NCBI GenBank assembly: GCA_015499995.1
Contig: JADNRV010000335.1
Location: 1-53,111 of the forward strand
Length of the DNA stretch: 53,111 nt
From: Flammula alnicola
Taxonomy: Eukaryota > Basidiomycota > Agaricomycetes > Agaricales > Strophariaceae
Direction of reading: 5' to 3'
The notes under the pieces are model-generated. The model ran no database searches. It was given only the letters and a program-made list of their open reading frames with translations, and was not told the origin of the DNA. A program made the position numbers and the translations under genes. Each line of letters starts with the position of its first letter. The first letter of the stretch is position 1. Shown piece after piece: positions 22,673 to 33,342 of the stretch.

Positions 22673-25428
22673 CTAAGCAATATACGCAAACGTGTCTTTC
22701 GAGCCATCCACACGCTCCATGTACTCCTTCTCCAAAAGGGTTTCGATTGCCTGATCGGAAGACATCAGTAAGGACACCATCAAGGCTGATAGTGAGAGGA
22801 AGAGAGGTTTACCTTCTTAATATCAGGGATCTTGGGCGCGAAGCGTTGTGAGATCTGCGAGATGACCTCCTGGATAAGAGCTTGGTTCTTCATGGTCTTT
22901 CTGGCTTTCATGATTCTACGACATAAATGTGATTGAGTACAAGCAGGTCTTTTAAATTAATAGCACATACCGAACAATGGTAGCCTGAATGACATATTTG
23001 CGATCTTCGTCAACCGCCTTCAGAACGTCGGCAGACTCAGCCTTGACCTCGGCCTTGATGGGCAAGTTCAAGTTGACACGGATCTTCTTCGACTTGAAAT
23101 CTAGGAAATCGTTGAGCATTTTCCTCTTGAGAAACGATCAAAAAAGTACATACTAGGGTTCAAATCGTACTGGTCTTGCTCGTCGTTGATCAGGACTTTC
23201 GCCTTGACCAAAACAGCCAAAACCTGTGTTAAGATATCTTTAGAGATAGCGGTAGCGGCTACTAGCTCGTCCAGGGACATTGTGTCGTTGTGGTTGTACT
23301 GAAGCAAGACAGCCATCTGGTACGAGCTCGTCATGAGAATGTACTTCTGATTGAGGTAGTTGGTTCGCAGTTCGTTCTTGGAGTAATTCCATAGCCATGT
23401 CAGTTTGCGGCCTGAATGCTTGGTCTGGTAATACTTCTGGAAGCGGTCGTAGGTGGAGAGAATTTCAACGGGGATGACGAAATCGTGAGGAGGTGGGTTG
23501 AGTGGCCAAAAGTTGGTACCGAGAACCATGATGCTGAAGGTAATGTCCATATCATCGTGGTTCTGAGCCATTCGTTCTTTGAATGAATCAGTGAGATCCT
23601 TGCTCAAACTCATGTCTGTTAAATGCAAATCAGTGAAATTAGGCGAAGAACATAAATAAGGTATCTTGCCTGTGAACATTCGTTGAAGCTTGTTGGTGTA
23701 TTCGAAACCACAAGCTTCCTTCAACTTGGAAATCATGCTAGCTTCACTTTCATCAGAAGCCGAAACACCATGGATCAAGCGTTTGGATAGCTTGGTGGTG
23801 TAGAATGTCTGGAACACGTCTTTGTCTTCTAGATACTTGAACAAAATCATCTATGGAAACTCAGGTAAGCGACAATCAGACAGCTAAAGAGACCAATGAA
23901 CGTACGACACGGTTAAGAGCACCTTCCAAGTCGTCCTCCTCAGCCATCTTGTTGTTCTTGCGCAAAAGCATATCAGCATGCTTAGCGATGAGTTCAGGAG
24001 ACTTCGTAGATGAGGATCCAGTAGCAGCATTGCGATTGACAAACTCCCGACAAGCCTTGTCAAGACTGGCCGCAAATCCGGCCTCGCCTTTGAAACTCCT
24101 GTTGACGATCTCCGAGTTCTTCTGATGAACCTCCAGTAGCGCATCGACGTAAGCTTTGGGATCGAGAGAATCTACATTGGCACCAGCCGCGCCAACGAGC
24201 TTTGAGATCGCGCTCAATCCAGCCTGCTTCACGTGTGCCTCGAATCGCTTTCTCAGTGGCTCCAGGCCTTCTGGTATGCGCGAGAGCAAAGAATACATTC
24301 GTTGGAGGTCCTCGTCTTGATCGAAATCGAGCAGATTTTGGAAGCTCTCCCACATGAGTTCGCCATGCTCCCTGATGAGGACGTTCTCGCACTTGCTGAT
24401 AAGCTCTTTACGCGTCTTCGTGTGCAAGTAGCGCTCGACACGATTCTCTTCTTCTCGCAATCGTTCTTCGGCCTTCTTAAGGTAATCAGGCACTGAGTTC
24501 TCCGCGAGGAACGTCTCCGATTCCTTCTTGTAGTAAACCTCCGTTGCTAGGATGAAGGCAGTCTCGAACTGTTCCTTGTAAACATCGAGACATTCTTTGT
24601 TGGGATCAGCGATATCGAGACCCAACGAAACGAATGAGTCGACAACTTTCTTCACAAGACCTTGATCGATCGTTTCGCCATTTCGTTGGGCGGTAATGAG
24701 ACGAAGAGTGGCGGCGGATAATTTGGAACTGTCTTTCTGAATGTGCATGAAGAAATGCTCCTTCCATTGCGCTAGAGCAAGCTGGAGAGATGGAGAGATG
24801 TAAGATGGGAAGTTTTGAGGAGAATGCAAGATGGAAAGACGCACAGTATAGACTTGAAAGACTCCTTTCTTGCCCTCATCTCTTTCCCGTTTTACCCAAT
24901 ATCGATTCAAATACGTGAATAGGCGATTCAGGTAGTTAGCGCCAGTTGTATAACGGTCCCACTCTGCCGCGTAATATCGCAGCAGATCCACGTCTGACAA
25001 GGTCTCGGCTTTCTGAGACACTATGAGTTTCTCGTGGATCACGGATTGAATGGATACAAGGACCAACGGACCTGGAGCATGCCTTTGAAGTGTAATATGA
25101 AGTATTCACTGAGTTTATTGTATAAATCGGAACCCACGAGATTAGCGCCCGCTATTAGATGAAAGTGAGCCGAATTTCATCTGTAGATGACGGAATCATA
25201 CTTACAGCGGTTTCCTTCCAACCTTCCGTGCATTTTCGTAGATGTACAGTAGTTATAAACTGTAGTGTAGAGGCTGGTGTAGCCCGTAAAAGACAGGCCT
25301 TTCTCAAGATTGTTCATGATATGGTCGACACCCGCGTTGAGATACGCCCATGTCTCGTCAAGATCGGCCGTCTTTGGAGGCATTTTGGCGAAATCATTGT
25401 CGGGAGCAACAGTCGGTGCGGGCGCCAT
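22673..25428 (-). CDS. CUL1: Cullin-1 (Cdc53 homologue), SCF ubiquitin ligase scaffold
   Basis: Nine exons (25428-25206, 25151-25072, 25012-24845, 24781-23906, 23850-23670, 23615-23154, 23100-22971, 22915-22813, 22750-22673) sum to 766 residues, the usual cullin length. The N-terminal cullin repeats hold the Skp1/F-box contact surface (YTSLYTTVYNYCT, EWDRYTTGANYLNRLFTYLN). The cullin-homology domain has FKYLEDKDVFQTFYTTKLSK and KEACGFEYTNKLQRMF. The C-terminal winged helix carries the neddylation block (VIQATIVRIMKARK) and ends EKEYMERVDGSKDTFAYIA. It bridges Skp1/F-box and Rbx1 in the SCF E3 ligase. The intron at 23616-23669 starts with GC (AG|GCAAGA), a GC-AG intron. The first exons start divergently from the MYND gene. 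Confidence 0.95.
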
Positions 25429-26089
25429 GGTGGTTGTATTGAATGAGGTAAAAATCTAAAGGACTCGCAGACGTGACTCAAATTAGAGTGGCATTTCCTT
25501 ATAAACGGTACCGCCACGCCTGTCCCACGCACCGCGTCGCCCTCATCCTTACCCAGCTTATACCCTGACTACGATTTGACCATCAAGCCAACATTATTGA
25601 CGGTCCATACTCAGGTCTTATCTATCATGGAACTTCGTGTCTGATTTTTTCTTCTTCTTTTCAGCCCTTTCCGATATACGTACAACACGGTCACAAAAAA
25701 CGTTCTTGACGGGCCACGAATTGCTGCAACCCACACTGCAGCCAAATTGATGAATTCTCAATACCATTCTATTAAATAATGCCCCCTGGACATCGAGGGA
25801 TGGCTTTCAGAATCGATGGAGCAAGGCGGTACGAACTTATGTAATGGTGGTGTTCTCGTAAAACCTCGAGGCCTCATTACAGTTTGCCTTCACAAAGCAG
25901 CACAAAGCGCACCTGATCCTGCTTCTCGAGCGTCTATCTGATTCAAATCCTCGAATTCTATCACGGAAGGACAGAATCCAATCGATTACGGTTAATACTC
26001 CTCGTGCCGAGGCCATGCTTTTTTGCATATATTCCAGGCTATCGATTGGGAACCGCACTTCGTCTCTCACTTGAAGCCCCACCTCTGAA
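25429..26089. other. Divergent promoter region, cullin / MYND gene
   Basis: About 660 bp between two oppositely transcribed genes. No gene or RNA recognised. Confidence 0.45.
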
Positions 26090-29000
26090 ATGGCCCACCC
26101 CGTCATTTGGCCAAAGAAAAACTTCTTCTACCCAATCGGAAATACCCCACCTGTTTGCTTCACCCAGGAGCTCGCGCCAGAGGAGAACGCGGAAATTCTT
26201 CTCCTCGGTTGTGGGGATCCCAGAAGTATTCTTTACACAGTTCACGCCGATCTTGCTACTAGTCGGTGACCATTCCTTTCTCTGTATATCCCTCGTCACT
26301 GACCCCCAAGTAAAGAAGACAGATATCTTGATTTTACTTGCTGCGATTGGGAGCCTGCCGTTCTGGGTAAGTGACCATCCAGTTCGATCTCATGGCTGCT
26401 GATGATGACTGTTTACTAGCCCGCAATATCCTTTTGCTGACATTCGTCGCCGATGGAGTACCGGTGAACCATGCGTGGTCTATTTTCTATCATTTCTTCC
26501 TCGACAAATCTTCTTATGATCTCCTTCTTGCCCAATGTCGGACTCTTATTCGATCATCCTCCGACATGAGAACATGGAGGGCGTCCAAGCATGGCAAGTA
26601 CCTACGATTCTGCACAGAGCGCTCTCTTGTGGAAATACGACGCCACTGGAGTCTGTACTTGGAAACCGATGGCCTTGCAGATAAAGAAAAGAAAGCACTC
26701 AGAGAATCATTTACCTCTGGCATGACATCGATCCGCGAAAGCAATAGAGGCAGCGTCATCACCGGGTTGCGAGCCGCTGGGCCCCTGTTTCTTTCCATTC
26801 TCGAAGAGAGCGCAAAGTCATATAGCAAATTCTGGACCTCAGGTATCACTGTCTCAAAATCATCCCAAAGCACTACCGCGCCACATATAAATCCAACATT
26901 CGCATATTCCCTTTCTGGGAGAACTTTCAATGTCCATTACGGTACAGACCCGATACTCGCATTCCATTTGGCCCCCGTCTTAGCCTCCATCAAAGACGTG
27001 CAGTTGCCTTCTACTCTCAGCACCCAGGACCTCGTTGAATTGGCGATGACCCAGTTTTCTTCGTGGTGCTCGTCGTTCAAGAGCAGGATCTCTGCAGGAT
27101 CGGCAGCCAACATCGTCATCCGCTTCTTCGTCGGGGAATCGCTCGCATTTTGTCGAGCGCTGCATACCTGCAAGGAAGGCCAAATCACAAAAACCGGCAT
27201 TTACACATATCCGTGGGGCGGAACGCAGATTGATCTTGACCTCGTCGACTACGGACCTACCTCCTCATCAGCAGCTCCTTTGCTCTTCAACGTGATTGAC
27301 ACCTCCAATCTTGCTGATCATTCCGGCCTCCTCAATCTCTTAATCGTGACAGTGCCTTTGCTCCGACGAAAACCCTGCTCCGTCATCCACACCAGTACCC
27401 TCCTTCGAGCTGATCGTGATGGACCAAAAACCTCTGGATTATCAACTATGGCCTTCGCAGACATACCTACACTTTCGATATTATTAGGCATCACACCCTC
27501 TCCTCATCTTTGGCACTTTACGACATATTCCAACAAGCATGAATTACTGGCTTCCGGCTTAATGTCGGCTCAATTTTACGAACCCATCTCATGGAGATTC
27601 ACATCACCAGTCATCCCAAACTCGACTATTGAAAACGAGCAACTCAATCATGGTCCGGTGCGCTTGATTTGCGACCCGAAGAAACTGGCAGAATTCCTTT
27701 TATCTGTATATTTGCGGATGTTCGCAGAGGAGAACCAGCTCGAAACCCTGCGAAACCCCGGCCTTGCCAAATTGCAGATTCAGAATGTAGTACACTATGT
27801 ACGAGCAAGCTTCGTCGCATTTCTTGCGCTCGTGAAAGAAAGAGTGGAGGTCGATTGGCCTCAAGCCATGCATCTCTTCATCGACTTCGTCGGACATGAC
27901 CATACCCTTCTCGTGGGGCTGAACAACTACCAAGATCTTATGTGCCAGATGTATCTGCGCAACGTCCATATGCCGGATGTGTTTACTCCAGCCTATCTAG
28001 AAACCGCGCGCAGTCCTCGCGACCGATTCCATGGGTGGAAAGACATCCCACCAGTCGTTTGCGTAGTTCTAAAGGTCCCGCGGCAACAACTCAAAGCTCT
28101 AGAAGCCATGGACGCTGACGAGATACTTACGCCGATGCTACAATGCCATTCAAGTAGCCCTACTTTCCACAACATCCACCCGTCAATTCAACCCATCTTC
28201 GGAGACATTGAAATCTCTCGCGTTGGGGCTGAATCTAAAGTCGCCATACACGAAGACCCGACAGGGTGGAGCGGAAGCTCCCCTTTAATCGTCGCTTTCT
28301 ACATGCCCTCGTGGATCCTGACGCTGGCCCCAACTGATACTCGGATCGGCCTTCACTTTGGAAGCACTCCGACCACCATACGTTTCATCTCTCAACTCGG
28401 TACTACGCTTACCATCTACTCTACGTCGTTGGTGGATGCACTGCACGTCCAGGTCGTGCGTCATCGCCCAAACAACATCCAGGAAATCGATCGCCTTCGG
28501 AATACACCTGCTCTCAGTACCTCTGCGTCGGGTGTTCGCGAACGGAATGTTACTATGAAATTCGATGCCTCTGGGAAAAAGCGACGACTCTGGAGATTCG
28601 AGATGACATTGCGGATCCTAAAGCTGCAAAGGCTCTCTCTGAGGGAGCAGCGGTCGTCTTGAAGCCAATTGCAGATTCGACTCTGCTAGTCACTTTCGAA
28701 ACTATGCCCAATATTTCAACTATTCTTTCCCTATTCGTGGCAGTCAGTCCAAAACCCGGATCGCCCGGAAATCATCTTACATCGAGGTAATACTCTAGTC
28801 TCGAATGCATCCGCGGTCATTTCTAATCACCCAGCTTTGTAGATCGAATCCCCCATCCGGCCAAATTTCGAGGACTTCCTTGATCTTTCACTCAACCCAT
28901 TCGCGATTGCACGAGACCACAAACTAATCAATTTGCTCAACGTACATTACCTCAACTTGGACGTCCTTCCTCCCTTACAGCTCCCAGCGCCAGCAAAGGA

Positions 29001-29901
29001 CCTCCAGTGGCTGTCTACCCACATTGGAATGACCCTATCTGAACGCGAAAAGCAGGTCAAAAATAGAAGCGATCAACTGGCACGCGGAACTCTCGTCAAC
29101 CTCAAAGAAAGCCTCGCGTGTCTGTTTCTCAAATACTCCGGATTGGACGATCCCAAAGCCTGGTCGAACGTTTTCGGCCTTTCTAATCCAACCAGCGGAG
29201 TCGGTATCTACACATTAATCTTCGTCAACGAAATGAAGCTTGACCTGTCTTCCCATACCGTCGTGCTGGATGCATGCGTAGTCCCATTGATCGAGAAAAT
29301 CATGCCTAGAATTTTTCCTGTGCTGCAAAACCTTAGCCAGCGCGGACTCGTCCAGGTCGTTACCCTCGACGACGAAACTCGGGCGTGGAGACTCTTGTTA
29401 CCCGCCCTCGCTGAGCGTTGCCGGACATGGAAGCACACGAACGCATGCGAATACCTTAAGAGAGGTATTCCAGCAACGCTGGATGGAGAGGACATCAGTC
29501 CTCTCTGCAGTTGCGGAAAGGGAAAAAATCTTGGGCTATTCGGGACCAACCCAGAGTGGCAGATCCTTCGCAACGAGGCTACTCGAATTGCGATCGGGCC
29601 CCTCTTCACGTTTTCGTTCATGGAAAAGACCATGGCGTCAATGAAGGATGCACTAGACACTCCGAGGGATGATCGTCCATCTGCTGCCTCCTCCTCGTCA
29701 TCTGCCCCGCAATGTGCAAAGTGTAGTGGTCCCGGAAAACCGACCCTTCTGGCCTGCAGTGTTTGCAAGACAACGAAATATTGTTCCCGGATTGCCAAAA
29801 GGCTCACTGGAAGACCCATAAAAAAAACTGTGTTCAGACGGCATGAACCTGCTGTCGACACCCCCAGAATACAATTGACACCAGAATATGCCGTTCTTTG
29901 A
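26090..29901 (+). CDS. DUF4470 and MYND zinc-finger protein (frame disturbed)
   Basis: Starts at MAHPVIWPKKNFFYPIG, typical of mushroom DUF4470 proteins. Exons 26090-26265, 26311-26366, 26420-28455, 28518 to ~28786 and 28843 onward cover over 1,100 residues. DUF4470 is at ~1-120 (LLLGCGDPRSILYT, LDFTCCDWEPAVLARNILL). A long middle region and a conserved block (LINLLNVHYLNLDVLPPLQL, NPTSGVGIYTLIFVNE, CEYLKRGIP) follow. The C-terminal MYND finger begins CAKCSGPGKPTLLACSVCK...YCS, but at about 29800 the frame is one base short. The rest of the finger (DCQKAHWKTHKKNC) is read in the +1 frame and stops at 29844-29846; the unshifted frame runs to 29901. The splice after 28786 is also one base short. 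An extra G at each site would repair it. MYND fingers bind proline-rich partners. The function of this family is unknown. Confidence 0.82.
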
Positions 29902-30288
29902 TATCATAAACATTGACCTCAGTGTGGTACGCTTTGTATTCCGTAGGCGTTGGTTTTCTGCATTTGCCAATCCATAATCGATGTATGATTAGTTTTGAGT
30001 CGGTTGACTGAGTGGTCAGTCCTCTACGTACCACGAAGAGTAATGCGACCAGAGCTTCACCGGTCAAGGGAATATTATAAACTTTCGGCGAGGAGAAAAT
30101 TTAGGGATTTGTGATTTTAATTACCCTCTCTATGCTCATTATACATACACCTCACCACATGCAAAACGATCTACAGGCAGACAACTACGCAGCGTCCTGA
30201 GCTCGCTGGCTGAACCCACTACACAGCTTCCAACCGTTTAACCAGCTACGGAAACAGATATAGTGGCTGTCGAGTTATTTCTGCCAAG
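29902..30288. other. Convergent 3' region, no gene seen
   Basis: Lies between the 3' ends of the MYND gene and the minus-strand NDUFA8 gene. Confidence 0.4.
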
Positions 30289-31145
30289 TTATTTCTGTAC
30301 TGCCTTGTAAATTGGATTCTGCACTTCATGTATTGGCGTTTGACCTGGCGGTGATCCGGGAATAGTTTTGGTAAGGCCCTATGAGACATGGAACGCGTCA
30401 GATATCGCGGTATACAGGTAACGCCCCAGGAAATGAACGCGTATCGGAGATAAAGAAGGCAAACGTACAAGTTTTCAAACATGCATGCGTTGAGTGTCCG
30501 TTCAGGTTTGCGGCAAAGATAGTAATCCTGTTAGCGCCAGCGAAGGGTCCGGTCAGCTGAATGGTACCAGTTGCAAGAATATCTAGAGGCACAACAACCA
30601 TGCTTGGTTTGGTGTAAAGCCACCACGATGCCGGAACAGCAAGGGACCACTTCCATGGCATCCAAGAACGTCAGGATAGGGAACCCACCTGGTTTTTCTT
30701 CTCCAGGCATTGCCAATGCGCATCAAACTGTTGGGCGCAATTCTCCCGCATTTTGGTGATCCTAGTGTCCGCATAACGTCCTCAGCGCCGAATAACACAA
30801 GGAGGGACACTGAGCACTCACAAGTCTATCGCACAGCGCGTCACCTTCCGGCCTTCCTTCAAACAATGTCCAGGTTCTCGGTTTTCGTTCTTGCAAAGCA
30901 TAAAATCCTCTGGAATAATTCAATTAATGGAGAGAGAGACAATTAATTATGGCCAATATAGTAAGCACATAATACACGGACGAACCATTATATTCCTTGC
31001 AATACGCTCCAATGAAGAATGCAGCACTCTTCAAGGGAGCACTGGTCGCACCAACCTCGTCGACATGGGGAATGCCAGCCGGCATAGGTGTCGGGTCGAC
31101 ATGTTTCTGAGGGAATGTTGACCCCGGTTGTAGAGTGCCGCTCAT
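30289..31145 (-). CDS. NDUFA8: NADH:ubiquinone oxidoreductase subunit NDUFA8 (complex I, CHCH protein)
   Basis: Exons 31145-30986, 30909-30822, 30761-30689, 30527-30469 and 30378-30289 encode about 156 residues. The four C-x9-C motifs that define NDUFA8 are visible: CKEYNEDFMLC, CLKEGRKVTRC, CAQQFDAHWQC and CRKPERTLNAC. The N-terminal PLKSAAFFIGAYC block also fits. It is a peripheral complex I subunit on the intermembrane-space side, imported by the Mia40 disulfide relay. The last junction is one base short. Exon 4 ends AAC TT and exon 5 begins GGCCTT, whereas the family reads L-G-L-T-K-T-I-P-G. One more G after the acceptor would restore it; without it the C-terminal 30 residues shift frame. 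A sequencing error is more likely than loss of a needed subunit. Confidence 0.92.
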
Positions 31146-31539
31146 TGTCGACGCCTGGAAAGTTGTGTGCTGTCCAGGAATTTCTGGTAACGGTTGTGTT
31201 CGGGAGGAGGAGCAAGGTGCAGTGGGAATAACCCAGCGGAGTTGGAAGTCAGGATTTATTTAAATAATAAGATTAATATTCTTTGGACTCTTGCCAAGCC
31301 ACTTGCATCAACGCAACAGGCCGACCTCAACGTCGTCTTTGTGTTCCGTCCAAAAACCTGAGCTGTAAGCTTGAAAGCCTGAAAGTTGAAATACTGTTCC
31401 ACCATGAGCCACATTATGATGGTGAGCCCTGCTTTTTATTATCGTCCCCAAGGAAGATTCTGATACAAAGCAATCAAAGCCTCCTCCCCGCTTCTCCAGA
31501 ATTTATCACATTCAAGTAAAAACCCACAAGCTTACCATT
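31146..31539. other. Divergent promoter region, NDUFA8 / small conserved gene
   Basis: About 400 bp between divergent genes. No gene or RNA recognised. Confidence 0.4.
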
Positions 31540-32076
31540 ATGCACGCAGGCATTGCTCCTGGTACAACGATAGCAGAACTTAAAACTGAGACTCTTTCTG
31601 CTCTCAAGTCGGATGTCGCCTCTGATTCTCTGGATGACACCGCCATGGAACCCCCAGAAATTAACGTCGAAACAGAAGAGACTTTGAACTCTGTCGTGCT
31701 ATCAAAGAAAAGGGAAAACCAACTGGCAAATACGAGGTTTTGGAACCTTCCATGGTGCTTCGGGATTCTGGTCTCGCAGGATGGGAAGTGCTCTTTCTTC
31801 AATTCAGGGATCGTGCCACGGGTAAGCAGATCATTCTTCACACTTTCTGTGGGATATATGTCGCAATACAATTGTCTTCGGGCTTTCCTGTGCCGATATC
31901 TTAACGTCGCACCAACCTCATGCAATACCTCAACAGGCGAGCTCTTGCCAATCATTTACACTCTTCCATCAATGTACGATGAGGAAGATGAGCCACCACA
32001 GCCTCGCGCAACAGAAACAACGACGTCACCTGCAAATAAAGGCAAGCGAAAAGCAGAAGACCTAGACGAAGACTAG
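31540..32076 (+). CDS. Small conserved protein of unknown function (frame disturbed)
   Basis: Two exons with a 115-bp intron (31822-31936). The ATG at 31540 starts MHAGIAPGTT and runs through an acidic stretch to about 31690. The conserved part then continues in another frame (DFELCRAIKEKGKPTGKYE, DSGLAGWEVLFLQFRDRATG) and joins across the intron to ELLPIIYTLPSMYDEEDEP, ending in a basic-acidic tail (KRKAEDLDED). One missing base (GAAGAGACTTT where GAAGAGGACTTT would fit) explains the shift. I recognise the conserved core as a recurrent mushroom protein but know no function. The tail suggests a nuclear location (inference). Confidence 0.65.
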   Translation: MHAGIAPGTTIAELKTETLSALKSDVASDSLDDTAMEPPEINVETEETLNSVVLSKKRENQLANTRFWNLPWCFGILVSQDGKCSFFNSGIVPRVSRSFFTLSVGYMSQYNCLRAFLCRYLNVAPTSCNTSTGELLPIIYTLPSMYDEEDEPPQPRATETTTSPANKGKRKAEDLDED

Positions 32077-32375
32077 CTATATACCCCTTTCTTTCCGACA
32101 TGGACAACTTGAATCATTCTTACTTCAGGAAAACATCATTGAAGAATATTCGTTTTACGCATTACTCGGCACAAGTTTCCTCTCCTTTCTTCTGCTTGGT
32201 GGTGCCTTAGCCTTTTATTATATGTCTCTTTAACTGCAATTCTCTGTAACATTCTGTTAGACGTTGGTTAGACATTTCATTGTAACTCTTGATTTAAGGT
32301 TAGGGTTTTCCTCGGCAACCTTTCCAAAACCTTTCATCTCTCAGCTTCAAACCCCTGCTTCCAATCAACGTCAAA

Positions 32376-33141
32376 ATGTCCCTTCGGCTATTCCTACGAA
32401 GCAGTTCCAACCATTCACCATTGAGAGTGGCTTTGAGTAGTCGAATACACCATTTAACGAGCCGTCCAGTGCTGCTGGCACCCTTTCCAAGCCCGAGTCC
32501 GAGGCTCCACCGTGACTTCCACACAACTCGCGTCTCCCGCGACCGCTCATTCACCAACCTGCTGGCAGACGATAACCCACCAGCGGTGCAAGTCTCTTCA
32601 ATATCTGAGGCAGGTATACTTCTAGCAGACGGCCTTCTCTTGCCCGGAGCGTGTGTATTCCTGGAAGGCAAGGTGTTTCTGTGGGATGTGCCCCAAACGA
32701 ACCTGAGATCCAAGGTAAAAGAAGAAAGATGGCGGGGATGGGGAGAGGAGCGTTTCCAGCTTCTTGAAGTGGTCGCTCCGAGGCCTGGTAAGCTTCAAAT
32801 TTAATCATCGAGTGCTAAATATCTTAGCTAACATGGTCGTCAATTTGTTGTAGAGATTCTCCTGTTGGGTACAGGCGCAACTCTGGTCCAACCTCCACTA
32901 TTTCTGCGAGAATATCTCAGCACACTTGGGATACAGCTAGATGTAATGGATACGGTAATTTCGACATTGGCTTTTTTGTTGGCGCCAATTGATTTTACTT
33001 CACTAAATGCAGAGGAATGCCTGTTCGACATATAACTTATTGGCTGAAGAAGGAAGACGCGTCGCCGCAGCTCTTTTGCCCCTCACACCATATTCATGGC
33101 CAAGGACAAAAGTGACTGGGGCAAACAAATTGTCCCCTTGA
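32376..33141 (+). CDS. NDUFAF3: Complex I assembly factor NDUFAF3 (DUF498/Mth938 fold), mitochondrial
   Basis: Three exons (32376-32787, 32854-32954, 33013-33141) sum to 213 residues. The Arg/Ser-rich N-terminus (MSLRLFLRSSSNHSPLR, then several Arg to ~60) is a mitochondrial presequence. The core has SISEAGILLADGLLLPGACV, EILLLGTGATLVQPP, and the hallmark end VMDTRNACSTYNLLAEEGRR with AAALLP. NDUFAF3 works with NDUFAF4 in early assembly of the complex I Q module in the matrix. It lies about 1.2 kb from the NDUFA8 start on the other strand. Confidence 0.93.
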
Positions 33142-33342
33142 TCGTGAATTGCCACTGTTTGAAGTCTTAGATAATATCTCGTATCGAACTCGGTTGTAGG
33201 CTCACGAGGCCGAGGGCAATAAGAGGACCTCGATAAAACTATAGTATATATATTACGCTTACAGGATGTGCATCGAGAAACATGAATTAACGGTGCATAT
33301 CATAAGCAACGCAATTGATGTTTTACTTTTGGAACGCCGAAG

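Noticed and set aside
25870..25970. Possible tRNA from a B-box-like GATTCAAATCC
   Set aside because: No matching acceptor, D or anticodon arms could be folded around it.
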